Assembly: GCF_012927265.1 (NCBI RefSeq)
Contig: NZ_JABBGF010000001.1
Span: forward strand, 1,982,502 to 2,046,501
Direction of reading: 5' to 3'
DNA: 64,000 bases
DNA from: Chryseobacterium cheonjiense
GTDB lineage: Bacteria; Bacteroidota; Bacteroidia; Flavobacteriales; Weeksellaceae
The position numbers and the translations under genes are program-made. Below are positions 25,252 to 34,790 of the stretch, piece after piece. The notes under the pieces are model-generated. The model worked only from the letters and a program-made list of their open reading frames with translations. It was not told where the DNA came from and did no database searches. Every line of letters begins with the position of its first letter. The first letter of the stretch is position 1.

Positions 25252-26844
25252 CTATTTTATCTGTTTTGCTGTATAATCGCTTTCGTTTCCTAACCGGTCA
25301 ATGGCTTTTACAGCAACAGCAGTAAGGGTTTTTCCGTCTTTAGACTTCGGGATTTCCCTGGAAAGCTGATCCAGTGTAAGAATATCAGTTTCCCAGACCC
25401 CGTTGTACTGTGTGAAAAGCACCCACTGAAAAACATCCCCTATATTTTTCGTACTCCAGCTTACCTGTACTAAACTTCCGTTGTCATTGATAAAAAGACT
25501 TGGAATCTGTAAAGGTGCTGCTTTCAGCCATGGCGTTTTCGGAACGAGAGCCTTTTCTTTGTACGGTCCGTTTTTCAATGCCGGTAACATCCCCGGATTT
25601 TTGGTAAGTCCTGCAATGCTCCAGTGTATTTCTCCTGCACCGTTTCCTAAAACCTGCCTCGAAATTTCAATCTGGTTTTTGATTTCTGAAGGGCGATCCG
25701 AAGATCTTATTTCCACTGTATTTAATCCCGGCCAGAGATGGCGGTTTAAGGTATTCTCCGATTTCCACCAGTTTAAAAGGGCTTCGAAAGGCTGTCCTTT
25801 TGACTCGATCGGCCAGTACAACTGAGGGGAGAAATAATCCACCCAGCCTTTATTTAACCATAATTTAGCATCAGCATATAATTCATCATACTGAGATGAT
25901 CCGACAATTCCCTGCGGATACCCGGGCTTCCAGATTCCGAACGGACTGATTCCGAACCGGACATAGCTTTTCTCTGCATGAATTTCTTTATAAATCCTTT
26001 CAACAAATTTATTGACGTTATCTCTTCTCCAATCCGCTCTGGATAACGTTCCGCCATTTCTCACGTATTCGTTCCAGGATGCATGGTCCGGGAAATCAGC
26101 GCCCCTGTTGTAAGTAGCATACGGATAAAAATAATCGTCAAAATGGACGGCATCAATATCGTATCGTTTTACGATATCTTTCACCACATTGGAAACGTGG
26201 CCCTGGGTTTTCGGATTGGCCGGATCAAACCAGTACATTCCGTTTTTAAGACGGATCACAATATCTGAAAGTTTGTTGACCATCGATAAATTATTCGGGC
26301 TTCCGCCGTTGGAATGATGGGCACGATAAGGATTCAGCCAAACGTGAAGCTCGAGGCCTCTTTTGTGCGCTTCTTCAATCCAGAACTGTAAGGGATCGTA
26401 ATTGGGATATGGCGCCACACCCGTCTGCCCTGTCAGAAAGTAAGACCATGGTTCGATATTACTGGTGTATAAAGCATCAGCGGAAGGCCTTACCTGGAAA
26501 ATAACGGCGTTGAAATTATTATCTTTCAGCATATTCAGCATGCTGATCGCTTCTGCTTTTTGCTGGTCGACAGAAAGGTTGTTTCTTGAGGGCCAGTTGA
26601 TATTGGCCACACTGGCAATCCAGGCACCGCGGAATTCTCTTTTGATCTCAGGAAGAACCGTCCTGAATGTTTCATCTGGCGGAATTGCAGCTTGAGGTTT
26701 CGGGCCGGTTGGCGGTAAGGTTTTATTTTTAGCGGTATTTTTTGAAGGAGTGGAAGCTTTTACGGCATTATTCTGGGTTGAACAGGCCATGAATGACGTA
26801 AAGACACCTGATAATATGATTAGTTTTAAGTAATTTATTCTCAT
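25252..26844 (-). CDS. DigH-like glycosyl hydrolase (GHL10/DUF187) lipoprotein
   Basis: A 530-residue lipoprotein with signal MRINYLKLIILSGVFTSFMAC and lipobox cysteine 21, then a proline/threonine linker. The TIM-barrel domain (about 70-400) matches the family-10-like glycosylhydrolase group: EFRGAWIASVANINWPS, FNAVIFQVRPSADALY, LELHVWLNPYRAH and VHFDDYFYPY, the last with the acidic pair expected at the active site. A fibronectin-type domain (about 435-528) ends the protein. E. coli DigH (YddW) of this group cuts peptidoglycan strands stripped of stem peptides. A role in cell wall turnover at the outer membrane is probable. The ATG lies five bases after a promoter box. Confidence 0.88.
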   Translation of the reverse strand: MRINYLKLIILSGVFTSFMACSTQNNAVKASTPSKNTAKNKTLPPTGPKPQAAIPPDETFRTVLPEIKREFRGAWIASVANINWPSRNNLSVDQQKAEAISMLNMLKDNNFNAVIFQVRPSADALYTSNIEPWSYFLTGQTGVAPYPNYDPLQFWIEEAHKRGLELHVWLNPYRAHHSNGGSPNNLSMVNKLSDIVIRLKNGMYWFDPANPKTQGHVSNVVKDIVKRYDIDAVHFDDYFYPYATYNRGADFPDHASWNEYVRNGGTLSRADWRRDNVNKFVERIYKEIHAEKSYVRFGISPFGIWKPGYPQGIVGSSQYDELYADAKLWLNKGWVDYFSPQLYWPIESKGQPFEALLNWWKSENTLNRHLWPGLNTVEIRSSDRPSEIKNQIEISRQVLGNGAGEIHWSIAGLTKNPGMLPALKNGPYKEKALVPKTPWLKAAPLQIPSLFINDNGSLVQVSWSTKNIGDVFQWVLFTQYNGVWETDILTLDQLSREIPKSKDGKTLTAVAVKAIDRLGNESDYTAKQIK

Positions 26845-26849
26845 ATCTG

Positions 26850-26857
26850 CAAAACTA
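26850..26857 (-). promoter_or_regulatory. -7 box for the DigH-like gene
   Basis: TAGTTTTG on the minus strand is followed after five bases by the ATG at 26844, implying a leaderless or almost leaderless mRNA. Confidence 0.5.
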
Positions 26858-26879
26858 CATTAATTTATTTTGTTGATTT

Positions 26880-28245
26880 AAATTATGATAATAAAATTAG
26901 TTAAACGCAAGGATCGCAAAGTTTTTTAACTCCTAACGGAAGTCAAAGCATCTTGATTTAGAAATGTTTTTTAACGCAAAGGGCGCAAAGAGTTTTTTTT
27001 GAATACTAAACGTTTTTAAGTTCGCGAAGGCGTTTCACTCAGCTAAGAGTGCGAAGATATAAATGTTACAGAAAGCAAGCTAGATTTTATTCTCCCGCGG
27101 ATTTTACGGATGACGCAGATTTTTTTAACCTTTACTTATCGGGAGGTCGTCATGCTGGAAGCATCTTGATTTCGTAATGCTTTTTTTAACGCAAAGGGCG
27201 CAAAGAGTTTTTTTGAATACTAAACGTTTTTAAGATCGCAAAGGCGTTTCACTCAACTAAGATCGCGAAGATATAAAATGCTACAGAAAGCTAGATTTTA
27301 TTCTCCCGCGGATTTCACGGATGACGCAGATTTTTTTAACCTTTACTTATCAGGAGGTTGTCATGCTGAAACCTTGGGTTCGACGGAGTCAAAGCATCTT
27401 GATTTCGAAATGTTTTTTAACGCAAAGGACGCAAAGTTTTTTTGATACTAACTGTTTTTAAGTTCGCAAAGGCGTTTCACTCAACTAAGATCGCGAAGAT
27501 ATAAAATGCTACAGAAAGCTAGATCTTAATCTCCCGCTGATTTCACGGATGATGCGGATTTTTTTTAACCTTTACTTATCAGGAGGTTGTCATGCTGAAA
27601 CCTTGGGTTCGACGGAGTCAAAGCATCTTGATTTCGAAATGTTTTTTAACGCAAAGGACGCAAAGAGTTTTTTGAATACTAACTGTTTTTAAGTTCGCGA
27701 AGGCGTTTCACTCAGCTAAGATCGCGAAGATATAAAATGCGATAGAAAGCTAGATCTTAATCTCCCGCTGATTTCACGGATGACGCAGATTTTTTTTAAC
27801 CTTTACTTATCAGGAGGTTGTCATGCTGAAACCTTGGGTTCGACGGAGTCAAAGCATCTTGATTTCGAAATGTTTTTTAAACGCAAAGGACGCAAAGAGT
27901 TTTTTGAATACTAAACGTTTTTTAAAGGCGCGAAGGCGTTTCACTCAGCTAAGAGCGCGAAGGTATAAAATGCGATAGAAAGCTAGATTTTAATCTCCCG
28001 CGGATTTCACGGATGACGCAGATTTTTTTTTAAACCTTTACTTATCAAGAGGTTGTCATGCTGGAAGCATCTTGATTCGCAATGTATTTAACACAAAGAC
28101 CGCTAAGATTTTTGACTACTAAATGTTTTTAAGTTCGCAAAGGCGTTCTACTCAGCTAAGAGCGCGAAGAGATAAAATGCTACAGAAAGAAAGCTAAGTT
28201 TTATCTTCCTGCTGATTTTACGGATGACGCAGATTTTTTTAGGTA
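26880..28245. repeat. Array of about six 210-232 bp tandem repeats
   Basis: Units start with AACGCAAAGGACGCAAAG at about 26973, 27188, 27419, 27648, 27880 and 28090 (the last degenerate, AACACAAAGACC), preceded by a partial copy at 26890. Each contains in order: the CGCAAAG motif, AAGTTCGCGAAGGCGTTTCACTCA, a CTACAGAAAGCTAGA block, TTTCACGGATGACGCAGA, CAGGAGGTTGTCATGCTG and AAAGCATCTTGATTTCG. Central units are nearly identical; the outer ones have decayed. No open frame is conserved, and no gene is present between 26845 and 28302. Confidence 0.9.
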
Positions 28246-28258
28246 TTATTTAAATAAA

Positions 28259-28281
28259 AAAGCTCCGGAATTCGGAGCTTT
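28259..28281 (-). terminator. Terminator of typA
   Basis: The stem AAAGCTCCG/CGGAGCTTT with a five-base loop is followed on the minus strand by a T-run. Confidence 0.75.
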
Positions 28282-28302
28282 GGTATATTGATGAAAATGG
28301 GA

Positions 28303-30108
28303 TTATGCTTTTGCAGATCTTTCCACTTTTTTTCTTTCTTCTTCGGAAAGGAGCTTCTTTCTCATACGGATGAAATTCGGAGTTACCTCGATGGCTTCGT
28401 CAGCCTGGATGTATTCCATACATTCTTCGAGTGAGAATAAGATTTTCGGAGCAACTCCGGTATCTTTATCTTTTCCTGCGGCTCTCATGTTGTTCAGCTG
28501 CTTCGCTTCCACGATGTTTACTACAAGATCACCCGGTTTGTTCTGTTCTCCGATGATCATTCCTGCGTAGATTTCCTCTCCCGGATCTACGAAGAACTTA
28601 CCTCTGTCCTGTAGTTTGTTGATGGAATATTCTGTTGCAGGACCTTGGGTTTTGCTGATCAATACCCCGTTGTTTCTTCCCGGAATGGCCCCTTTGAAAG
28701 GCTTGTATTCCGTGAAACGGTGCGCCATAATGGCTTCTCCGGCGGTAGCGGTTAGCATCTGGGAACGCAATCCGATCAGACCTCTTGAAGGTATTTCGAA
28801 TTCCATGTGCTGCATTTCGCCTTTCGTTTCCATGATGTGAAGGTCTCCTTTTCTCTGGGTAGCCAAGTCGATTACTCTTGAAGCATATTCTTCAGGAACA
28901 TCTACTACCAAAGATTCGTAAGGCTCACAGCTTACTCCGTCGATTTCTCTAAGGATAACCTGTGGCTGACCGATCGTCATCTCATACCCTTCTCTTCTCA
29001 TGGTTTCAATTAAAACCGACAAGTGAAGGATCCCTCTACCGAATACAAGGAAGGTATTGGCATCGTCGGTCTGCTGTACTCTTAATGCCAAGTTTTTCTC
29101 TAATTCTTTGGTTAATCTTTCTTTCAGGTGGTTAGAGGTAACATATTTACCGTCTTTCCCGAAAAAAGGTGAATTGTTGATAGAGAACGTCATGTTCAGG
29201 GTAGGCTCATCGATCGCCGTTCTTTCCAACGGTTCAGGATTTTCCAGGTCCACGAAAGAGTCTCCGATCTGGAAAGCGTCGAAACCTACAACAGCACAGA
29301 TATCTCCTGCCTGAACTTCAGTTACTTTTTTCTTTCCTAATCCTTCGAAAACGTATAATTCTTTAACTTTTCCTTTGGCAATTTTACCGTCTGCCTGAGC
29401 AAGACCAATCCACTGGGATTCTTTAAGCTCACCTCTGGTCACTTTTCCGATAGCGATTCTTCCTAAGAAAGATGAATAATCAAGGGAAGTGATCTGCATC
29501 TGAAGGTTACCTTCGGTTACTTTCGGTTCAGGAACATATTGAAGGATACCGTCCAATAAAGGGAAAATATCTTCCGTTTGTTCCAATGAAGTGTTGAACC
29601 ATCCCTGTTTTGAAGATCCGTAGAACGTTGGGAAATCCAACTGCTCTTCAGTAGCATCAAGGTTGAAGAACAGATCAAATACCTGATCGTGAACCTCATC
29701 AGGACGACAGTTTGGTTTATCAACTTTGTTGATCACCACCAATGGTCTCAATCCTAATTCCAGTGCTTTCTGAAGTACGAAACGGGTCTGTGGCATCGGC
29801 CCTTCGAAGGCATCCACCAACAGGATTACCCCGTCTGCCATTTTCAATACTCTTTCTACTTCTCCCCCGAAATCGGCGTGACCGGGTGTATCAATTACAT
29901 TAATTTTCGTGTCTTTATAAGTAACAGAAATATTCTTGGATAAGATGGTGATCCCTCTTTCTCTTTCAAGGTCGTTGTTATCCATAATTAACTCCCCACT
30001 CTCCTGATTTTCTCTGAAAATATTGGTAGCGTGGATGATCTTGTCAACCAGCGTGGTCTTACCGTGGTCAACGTGTGCGATGATCGCAATATTTCTAATG
30101 TTTTGCAT
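28303..30108 (-). CDS. typA: Translational GTPase TypA (BipA)
   Basis: A 601-residue ribosome-associated GTPase related to EF-G, which helps 50S assembly and growth under stress. The P-loop is AHVDHGKTT (about 11-19), switch [14 protein letters not shown] (about 74-85) and the base-specificity motif NKVDKPN (about 128-134). A domain II barrel, an EF-G-type domain V and the TypA-specific carboxy-terminal domain (about 480-601) follow, with [11 protein letters not shown] as the family landmark near 438-448. Length is normal. A TACTTTTG box 19 bases before the ATG is its likely promoter. Confidence 0.97.
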   Translation of the reverse strand: MQNIRNIAIIAHVDHGKTTLVDKIIHATNIFRENQESGELIMDNNDLERERGITILSKNISVTYKDTKINVIDTPGHADFGGEVERVLKMADGVILLVDAFEGPMPQTRFVLQKALELGLRPLVVINKVDKPNCRPDEVHDQVFDLFFNLDATEEQLDFPTFYGSSKQGWFNTSLEQTEDIFPLLDGILQYVPEPKVTEGNLQMQITSLDYSSFLGRIAIGKVTRGELKESQWIGLAQADGKIAKGKVKELYVFEGLGKKKVTEVQAGDICAVVGFDAFQIGDSFVDLENPEPLERTAIDEPTLNMTFSINNSPFFGKDGKYVTSNHLKERLTKELEKNLALRVQQTDDANTFLVFGRGILHLSVLIETMRREGYEMTIGQPQVILREIDGVSCEPYESLVVDVPEEYASRVIDLATQRKGDLHIMETKGEMQHMEFEIPSRGLIGLRSQMLTATAGEAIMAHRFTEYKPFKGAIPGRNNGVLISKTQGPATEYSINKLQDRGKFFVDPGEEIYAGMIIGEQNKPGDLVVNIVEAKQLNNMRAAGKDKDTGVAPKILFSLEECMEYIQADEAIEVTPNFIRMRKKLLSEEERKKVERSAKA

Positions 30109-30126
30109 AAAAGATTTTTACGGGTG

Positions 30127-30134
30127 CAAAAGTA
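30127..30134 (-). promoter_or_regulatory. -7 box for typA
   Basis: TACTTTTG on the minus strand matches TAnnTTTG; 19 bases before the typA ATG. Confidence 0.5.
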
Positions 30135-30253
30135 GTGATTTTTAATGAAATACCTGCTAATAAGTTATGTTAATTAACAAATTCATAATGAGAAAATTAA
30201 ATAATCATAAAAAATAAATATAAAATTTTACACGTCAAGTCGCTGCCGGCCTG

Positions 30254-30261
30254 TACTTTTG
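30254..30261 (+). promoter_or_regulatory. -7 box for the beta-helix protein gene
   Basis: TACTTTTG matches TAnnTTTG and is followed by a leader of about 55 bases before the ATG at 30321. Confidence 0.45.
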
Positions 30262-30320
30262 CGGTATAGATTTCTTGCAAGAAACAATTCATTCATCATT
30301 AACTGTTTAAAATTTAAAAA

Positions 30321-31817
30321 ATGTCAAAACAAATTCAAGATTTGCAAACGGGAGAATTTATCACCCTTGTTCCTGTCACCACATGGTACGATGGAACTCC
30401 TATTTCTAATAGCCATGTAGATGATATTATTTATTTCAAAGAAGAAATTGGTACTACTACAATTTTTTATATGAGATATATTGAAGATCATATCAATGTA
30501 AAATGGTTTGGAGCAAAAGGTGATGGCAGCGATGCTACGGCAAGCATTCAGCATGCATTTAACTACCTTATTGACATGTGTAAATCCCGTTACCAGGCCA
30601 ATTCTTATCATCATCTGTCTTGTCTTATCCCTGACGGCAGGTACAAGATTACGAATACTTTATTGTTCCCTAAATCCTGTACCTTAAAGGGAGAATCTAA
30701 ACATGGAACAGTACTCTTTACAGAGAATGCCGGTATTTCCGTTATTTTTCCGACTGAAAAAGGCACTACAGCCAATAATCATTGGCATCAGAATGAGGGA
30801 GACCCTTATTTCAATACCGGAGAAGAGTTTACCAATATTTCAGATTTAACAATTGCCGGACCTAATTACGGAATCAATCCTTCCATAGAAAGGGGAGTTC
30901 TTAATAATTTCAGCAATGGGATTATTATTCAAAATACGGATAAATTCATCCTTCAGAATCTTCATATTGAAGGTTTTGAAAACGCGGGAATTCAGGTGAA
31001 TAACTCTTATTACGTCAATATAGAAAATTCAACATTTTTCAATAATAAAATCGGCTTACTTGCTGATGGAGTTTCAACGACCATGGAAGTTTCCCATTCC
31101 GTATTCAGGCTTAATTCTGTAGGGATGTCATTTTCCGGTTCTTACGGCTGCAGTATTACCAATACCATTATTGAGAGTAATATTGCTAACTATCTTCGAC
31201 TGTTGAATATCAACAGATCGCCGTATATTTCTTCAGGAATCGGTGTTTTGATGAACGATTGCCAGAGTATTAGTTTTGACGGATGCTATATAGAGAATCA
31301 TATCGTTGGTGTAATTCTGGATAATTCTCAGAGCAATATTTTCTGTAATAGTTTCTTATCGCCATCCAACAATAATGTCAATACGTACGTTACCTGGTTT
31401 TACGGCAATGATTCATCGTACAATAAATTTATTAACAATTACTATTTGAGTTCTAAAGCATCATTATATCCTGCCTTTACATTTTTTGTTTTTCAGAAAG
31501 ACTCGTCTAAAGGCAACGTGTTTGAGCTTACCATGAAAGACCATCTTGATTCCTTTATTTCTCAAAACGCTGCGGAGTTTACAGAATTCAGGACTTTGGG
31601 ATTAGCCCAGAATGCTCCTAAATTTATCTGTACCGGCGCCAATGAACAGTTTACTGATGCCGAAAGAAGGTTTATTATTGATAAAACGTTCGGCTCAACT
31701 ACAGAAAGACCTACAGTAAATCTGTACAAGGGGCAGCATTATTTTGATTCCACGCTGGGAAAACCTATTTTCTGGCAGGGCGTTAAGTGGGTAAAAGCTG
31801 ACGGAACAGACGCTTAA
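30321..31817 (+). CDS. Right-handed beta-helix protein (pectate-lyase-3/tailspike-like)
   Basis: A 498-residue protein without a signal peptide. After a short N-terminal region (about 1-55) comes the VKWFGAKGDGSDATASIQ block (about 58-75), the typical entry of pectate-lyase-3 and phage-tailspike beta-helices. The body (about 150-380) shows repeating helix turns (FILQNLHIEGFENAGIQVN, VNIENSTFFNNKIGLLADG, CSITNTIIESN, ISFDGCYIENHIVGVILDN). The last 60 residues (RPTVNLYKGQHYFDSTLGKP) look like the carboxy module of phage tail proteins. The usual catalytic residues could not be fixed. Export could use a non-classical route, or the gene may be a phage relic. Binding or cleaving a polysaccharide is the best guess. 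Confidence 0.75.
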   Translation: MSKQIQDLQTGEFITLVPVTTWYDGTPISNSHVDDIIYFKEEIGTTTIFYMRYIEDHINVKWFGAKGDGSDATASIQHAFNYLIDMCKSRYQANSYHHLSCLIPDGRYKITNTLLFPKSCTLKGESKHGTVLFTENAGISVIFPTEKGTTANNHWHQNEGDPYFNTGEEFTNISDLTIAGPNYGINPSIERGVLNNFSNGIIIQNTDKFILQNLHIEGFENAGIQVNNSYYVNIENSTFFNNKIGLLADGVSTTMEVSHSVFRLNSVGMSFSGSYGCSITNTIIESNIANYLRLLNINRSPYISSGIGVLMNDCQSISFDGCYIENHIVGVILDNSQSNIFCNSFLSPSNNNVNTYVTWFYGNDSSYNKFINNYYLSSKASLYPAFTFFVFQKDSSKGNVFELTMKDHLDSFISQNAAEFTEFRTLGLAQNAPKFICTGANEQFTDAERRFIIDKTFGSTTERPTVNLYKGQHYFDSTLGKPIFWQGVKWVKADGTDA

Positions 31818-31822
31818 TATTT

Positions 31823-31851
31823 AATCCTCATCAACCGATGAGGATTTTTTT
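31823..31851. terminator. Shared terminator of convergent beta-helix and DUF1294 genes
   Basis: AATCCTCATC pairs with GATGAGGATT, followed by a T-run on the plus strand. The stop codon and last codons of the DUF1294 gene lie inside the hairpin. Confidence 0.75.
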
Positions 31852-32094
31852 GTATAGGTACACCAACATTACCTGTATTACAACAATTCCGCTGAATTTC
31901 AACAGAAATGATCTTTTTGAAATTTTATGTCTGAAAACGAGCATTCCCAGTAAAGCTCCGATCGTTCCGCCGAAGAATGCAAGAATTAACAAAGTATTTT
32001 CAGGAATTCTCCGCTGATGCTTCACGGCTTTTCTTTTATCGATTCCGAAGATGATAAACGTGATGATGCTGATGAGAGCTATTGCGTAAAACAT
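31831..32094 (-). CDS. DUF1294 family small membrane protein
   Basis: An 87-residue integral membrane protein with the DUF1294 pattern: a first helix (about 3-18), the loop GIDKRKAVKHQRRIPE (about 17-32), then TLLILAFFGGTIGALLGMLVFRH as second hydrophobic block, the FRHKISKRSF turn and a final helix. The function of DUF1294 is unknown. A TAGATTTG box ends four bases before the ATG. The last codons lie within the hairpin of the terminator shared with the convergent gene. Confidence 0.88.
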   Translation of the reverse strand: MFYAIALISIITFIIFGIDKRKAVKHQRRIPENTLLILAFFGGTIGALLGMLVFRHKISKRSFLLKFSGIVVIQVMLVYLYKKILIG

Positions 32095-32098
32095 GCTG

Positions 32099-32106
32099 CA
32101 AATCTA
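32099..32106 (-). promoter_or_regulatory. -7 box for the DUF1294 gene
   Basis: TAGATTTG on the minus strand ends four bases before the ATG at 32094, so the mRNA should be leaderless or nearly so. Confidence 0.5.
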
Positions 32107-32131
32107 AGACAAAAAAATGAGCCCGATTTTT

Positions 32132-32139
32132 TACCTTTG
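32132..32139 (+). promoter_or_regulatory. -7 box for the 118-residue protein gene
   Basis: TACCTTTG matches TAnnTTTG, 17 bases before the ATG at 32157. It is divergent from the DUF1294 promoter 26 bases away. Confidence 0.45.
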
Positions 32140-32147
32140 CATTCTAA

Positions 32148-32513
<366 letters not shown>

Positions 32514-32599
32514 CATTTTTAACAAATAGAAGGCATTTTATCTTTAGGTCTATCTATATCTCCATGACTCATAAGTTTATATTTAAACTCTGTAACATA

Positions 32600-34474
32600 T
32601 TAAGACCAAATGATTAAAATCATTTTCGATAGTAGTCGATGTCTAGCTTCAAGTTCCTCAGGTCCAAATTTTGACATAGGTAAAATGTCTAAATCAAATC
32701 TTGATTTAAAATTTTTCAAATCTAAATTTGAATGATAAGTATCTGAATTTAAAGTTGCATTCCAATATAAACTTTGAGCATACGTCTTTAGTTTATCCAC
32801 ATATTTTTCATTTCCACTTGATTGATTCGAATTACCGCGTAAAAGTAATAATCCACCCAATCTATTGCGCTCTCGTTCAAAAATCTCTTCATTTTCAAAC
32901 ATTAATAAATTCTCTTCATTATATGAAAGTATATGTTCAATATGATGTCCATTTGCATAGCCATTATTTCTTACAAGATTATTAAAATTATTCTGCATTT
33001 CTGCAACAGCATTTTTAGTAAGAAAATATTCTATTCGTGCTAAAAAATAACGACTAAACCTAGTATTTAAATCAGAATAACCTACATCTTTGAAATAATT
33101 ATAATTAAAAACCTCTGTTACTTCTGTATTTTTTGCAGTTTTCAATGAATCAATCAAATATTTATCAAAAACTATTGATATTAAATCAACTTCACTATCT
33201 CTTATTTCTGAACTTATCTTATAAATTAAATTTGTAAGTAAATTATTCGAATCTGCCTTCTGAAGTTGCAAAAGACAAAATATACGATCTAAGTGATATG
33301 ATACTTCTTTTATTTTATCATCTTCTTTGCTATCATTATGTTTAATTGAGCTTAAAATTAATATATAGATATTACTCAGGTCATTTAAAAAATTAAAATA
33401 TAGATGCTGGTATTCTTCTTGAAATATATCTTTTAAATCACGTATTTTACAATATAAATTTGTAAAATATATAAAATCGTTTTGTATAAATTTCTTTATT
33501 TCAGCAGGATTGCGGTGTAATTTAAAATAAAGATTTGATTCATTTTCAAAGAGTGCTTTATGATAATTTTTTTCTGTATATTTTTCAAGTGCAGATCTAG
33601 TATCTACTACTTTTGATCTGATATAACTAGAAAAAAATTTATCAATCTCATCAGAATCATCATCATTTCCTACACCAACTTTAACAATTTGGGTTTCCCA
33701 AATATCATTTAATTTTAATAATTCTAATTCATCTTTATCGATTTGTCCTAACAGCTTACCTTTTAGTATTTCATGGGGCTTTAAACGGACACCTCTATCA
33801 TTAATTACTTCAAAAACCATTGGAACATCTTGCTGAGATACTTCTAATCGTAAAATTTCAATCTTTCTTAATAGATAATAAATGAATGCATCAAATTTAT
33901 GTAAATTTGTTATTTCTCTTTCAATATAACTCTTAATGATTTTAGAATTGTTAACCATATTACTGCCTGTAACACCATTACTCTCGATATCTGAAAAGTT
34001 TATATTATTTAATAATGCCTCAAGAGTTTTTACATGTTTAGTATGATGTACCCAAAAATTCTTATTAGGCCCTGAAACCCCATACACTCTTGCTTTAATC
34101 CATTCTTGTAACTCACTATTAAACTTTATCGCTAACTGATACAATTGAATAAATAGTAAAGTTAGTGTTGTAAATCTCTGTTGCCCGTCTACTAAATAGA
34201 CATCAGTTCCAATAGTATTGGTAACATAAGTATTTAAAAAATAACTACTAACTCTTGCTGCTATGGTTTCTGCATTAACTGAATTATCTTTTTCACAAAT
34301 TTTATCATAATCCTGATTAAACTTATAAAAAATATCTTCTAATAATCTTTCCACGGGGTCTTTTGACCATTTATAGTGACGTTGATAAAAATCAATAAAA
34401 TAATTAGTAGACGAAAAAACTTGTTCTAAGTTTTGAGGGCTTGGAATAATTGACATATTTTTAGTTTTAGACAT
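32600..34474 (-). CDS. DUF262/DUF1524 protein (GmrSD-like nuclease)
   Basis: A 624-residue protein of the GmrSD group, in which a DUF262 domain (ParB-like nucleotide-binding/hydrolysing fold) is joined to a DUF1524 HNH-type nuclease domain. Relatives include type IV restriction enzymes against modified phage DNA and SspE. The DUF262 signature is VDGQQRFTTL (about residues 94-103). The carboxy domain shows HHIEHIL (about 510-516) and the RLGGLLLLRGNSN segment expected from DUF1524. I chose the ATG at 34474, because an in-frame TTG at 34489 overlaps a promoter box. No methyltransferase lies next to it. The target is unknown. Confidence 0.85.
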   Translation of the reverse strand: MSKTKNMSIIPSPQNLEQVFSSTNYFIDFYQRHYKWSKDPVERLLEDIFYKFNQDYDKICEKDNSVNAETIAARVSSYFLNTYVTNTIGTDVYLVDGQQRFTTLTLLFIQLYQLAIKFNSELQEWIKARVYGVSGPNKNFWVHHTKHVKTLEALLNNINFSDIESNGVTGSNMVNNSKIIKSYIEREITNLHKFDAFIYYLLRKIEILRLEVSQQDVPMVFEVINDRGVRLKPHEILKGKLLGQIDKDELELLKLNDIWETQIVKVGVGNDDDSDEIDKFFSSYIRSKVVDTRSALEKYTEKNYHKALFENESNLYFKLHRNPAEIKKFIQNDFIYFTNLYCKIRDLKDIFQEEYQHLYFNFLNDLSNIYILILSSIKHNDSKEDDKIKEVSYHLDRIFCLLQLQKADSNNLLTNLIYKISSEIRDSEVDLISIVFDKYLIDSLKTAKNTEVTEVFNYNYFKDVGYSDLNTRFSRYFLARIEYFLTKNAVAEMQNNFNNLVRNNGYANGHHIEHILSYNEENLLMFENEEIFERERNRLGGLLLLRGNSNQSSGNEKYVDKLKTYAQSLYWNATLNSDTYHSNLDLKNFKSRFDLDILPMSKFGPEELEARHRLLSKMILIIWS

Positions 34475-34790
34475 TTGACGTAATATCAAATGTATGGTTA
34501 TAGTTTTAAAGTAATTTTTAGTTATTAAATGGCCACCCCGTCAATAAACACATCTACAAAATCCTACACTTTCTAAATTATCCTTCTTGCGATCATTAAA
34601 ACAGTTTATATTTATTTCCAAAAACTTATATAAATTTATTATATTCACAATGATAAAATTTTATCTCAAAAAAACTTCTTACAATTGAATAAAAAATTGA
34701 TTTTTCATTTCTCAATTTTCACATAGACTCTTCATTAGGTTAATTTCTGACAATTCTACTACTCATATTAAGTTTTCACTTTATAAATAA
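34475..34790. other. AT-rich spacer inside the putative defence island
   Basis: 316 bases of very AT-rich sequence between the helicase-nuclease gene and the DUF262 gene. Apart from the promoter box at 34487-34494 I see no gene, hairpin or repeat. Confidence 0.5.
34487..34494 (-). promoter_or_regulatory. -7 box for the DUF262 gene
   Basis: TACATTTG on the minus strand matches TAnnTTTG, ending 12 bases before the chosen ATG. The gene therefore has its own promoter within the island. Confidence 0.45.

Noticed and set aside
26880..28245. CRISPR array or multi-copy gene family
   Set aside because: Units are over 200 bases long, the sequence between shared blocks is also conserved, and no open frame is kept from unit to unit.
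30321..31817. Prophage around the tailspike-like gene
   Set aside because: No other phage structural, lysis or integrase genes are nearby; neighbours are typA and DUF1294.
34475..34489. Upstream TTG start of the DUF262 protein
   Set aside because: It would overlap a promoter box at 34487-34494; the ATG at 34474 leaves a short leader.
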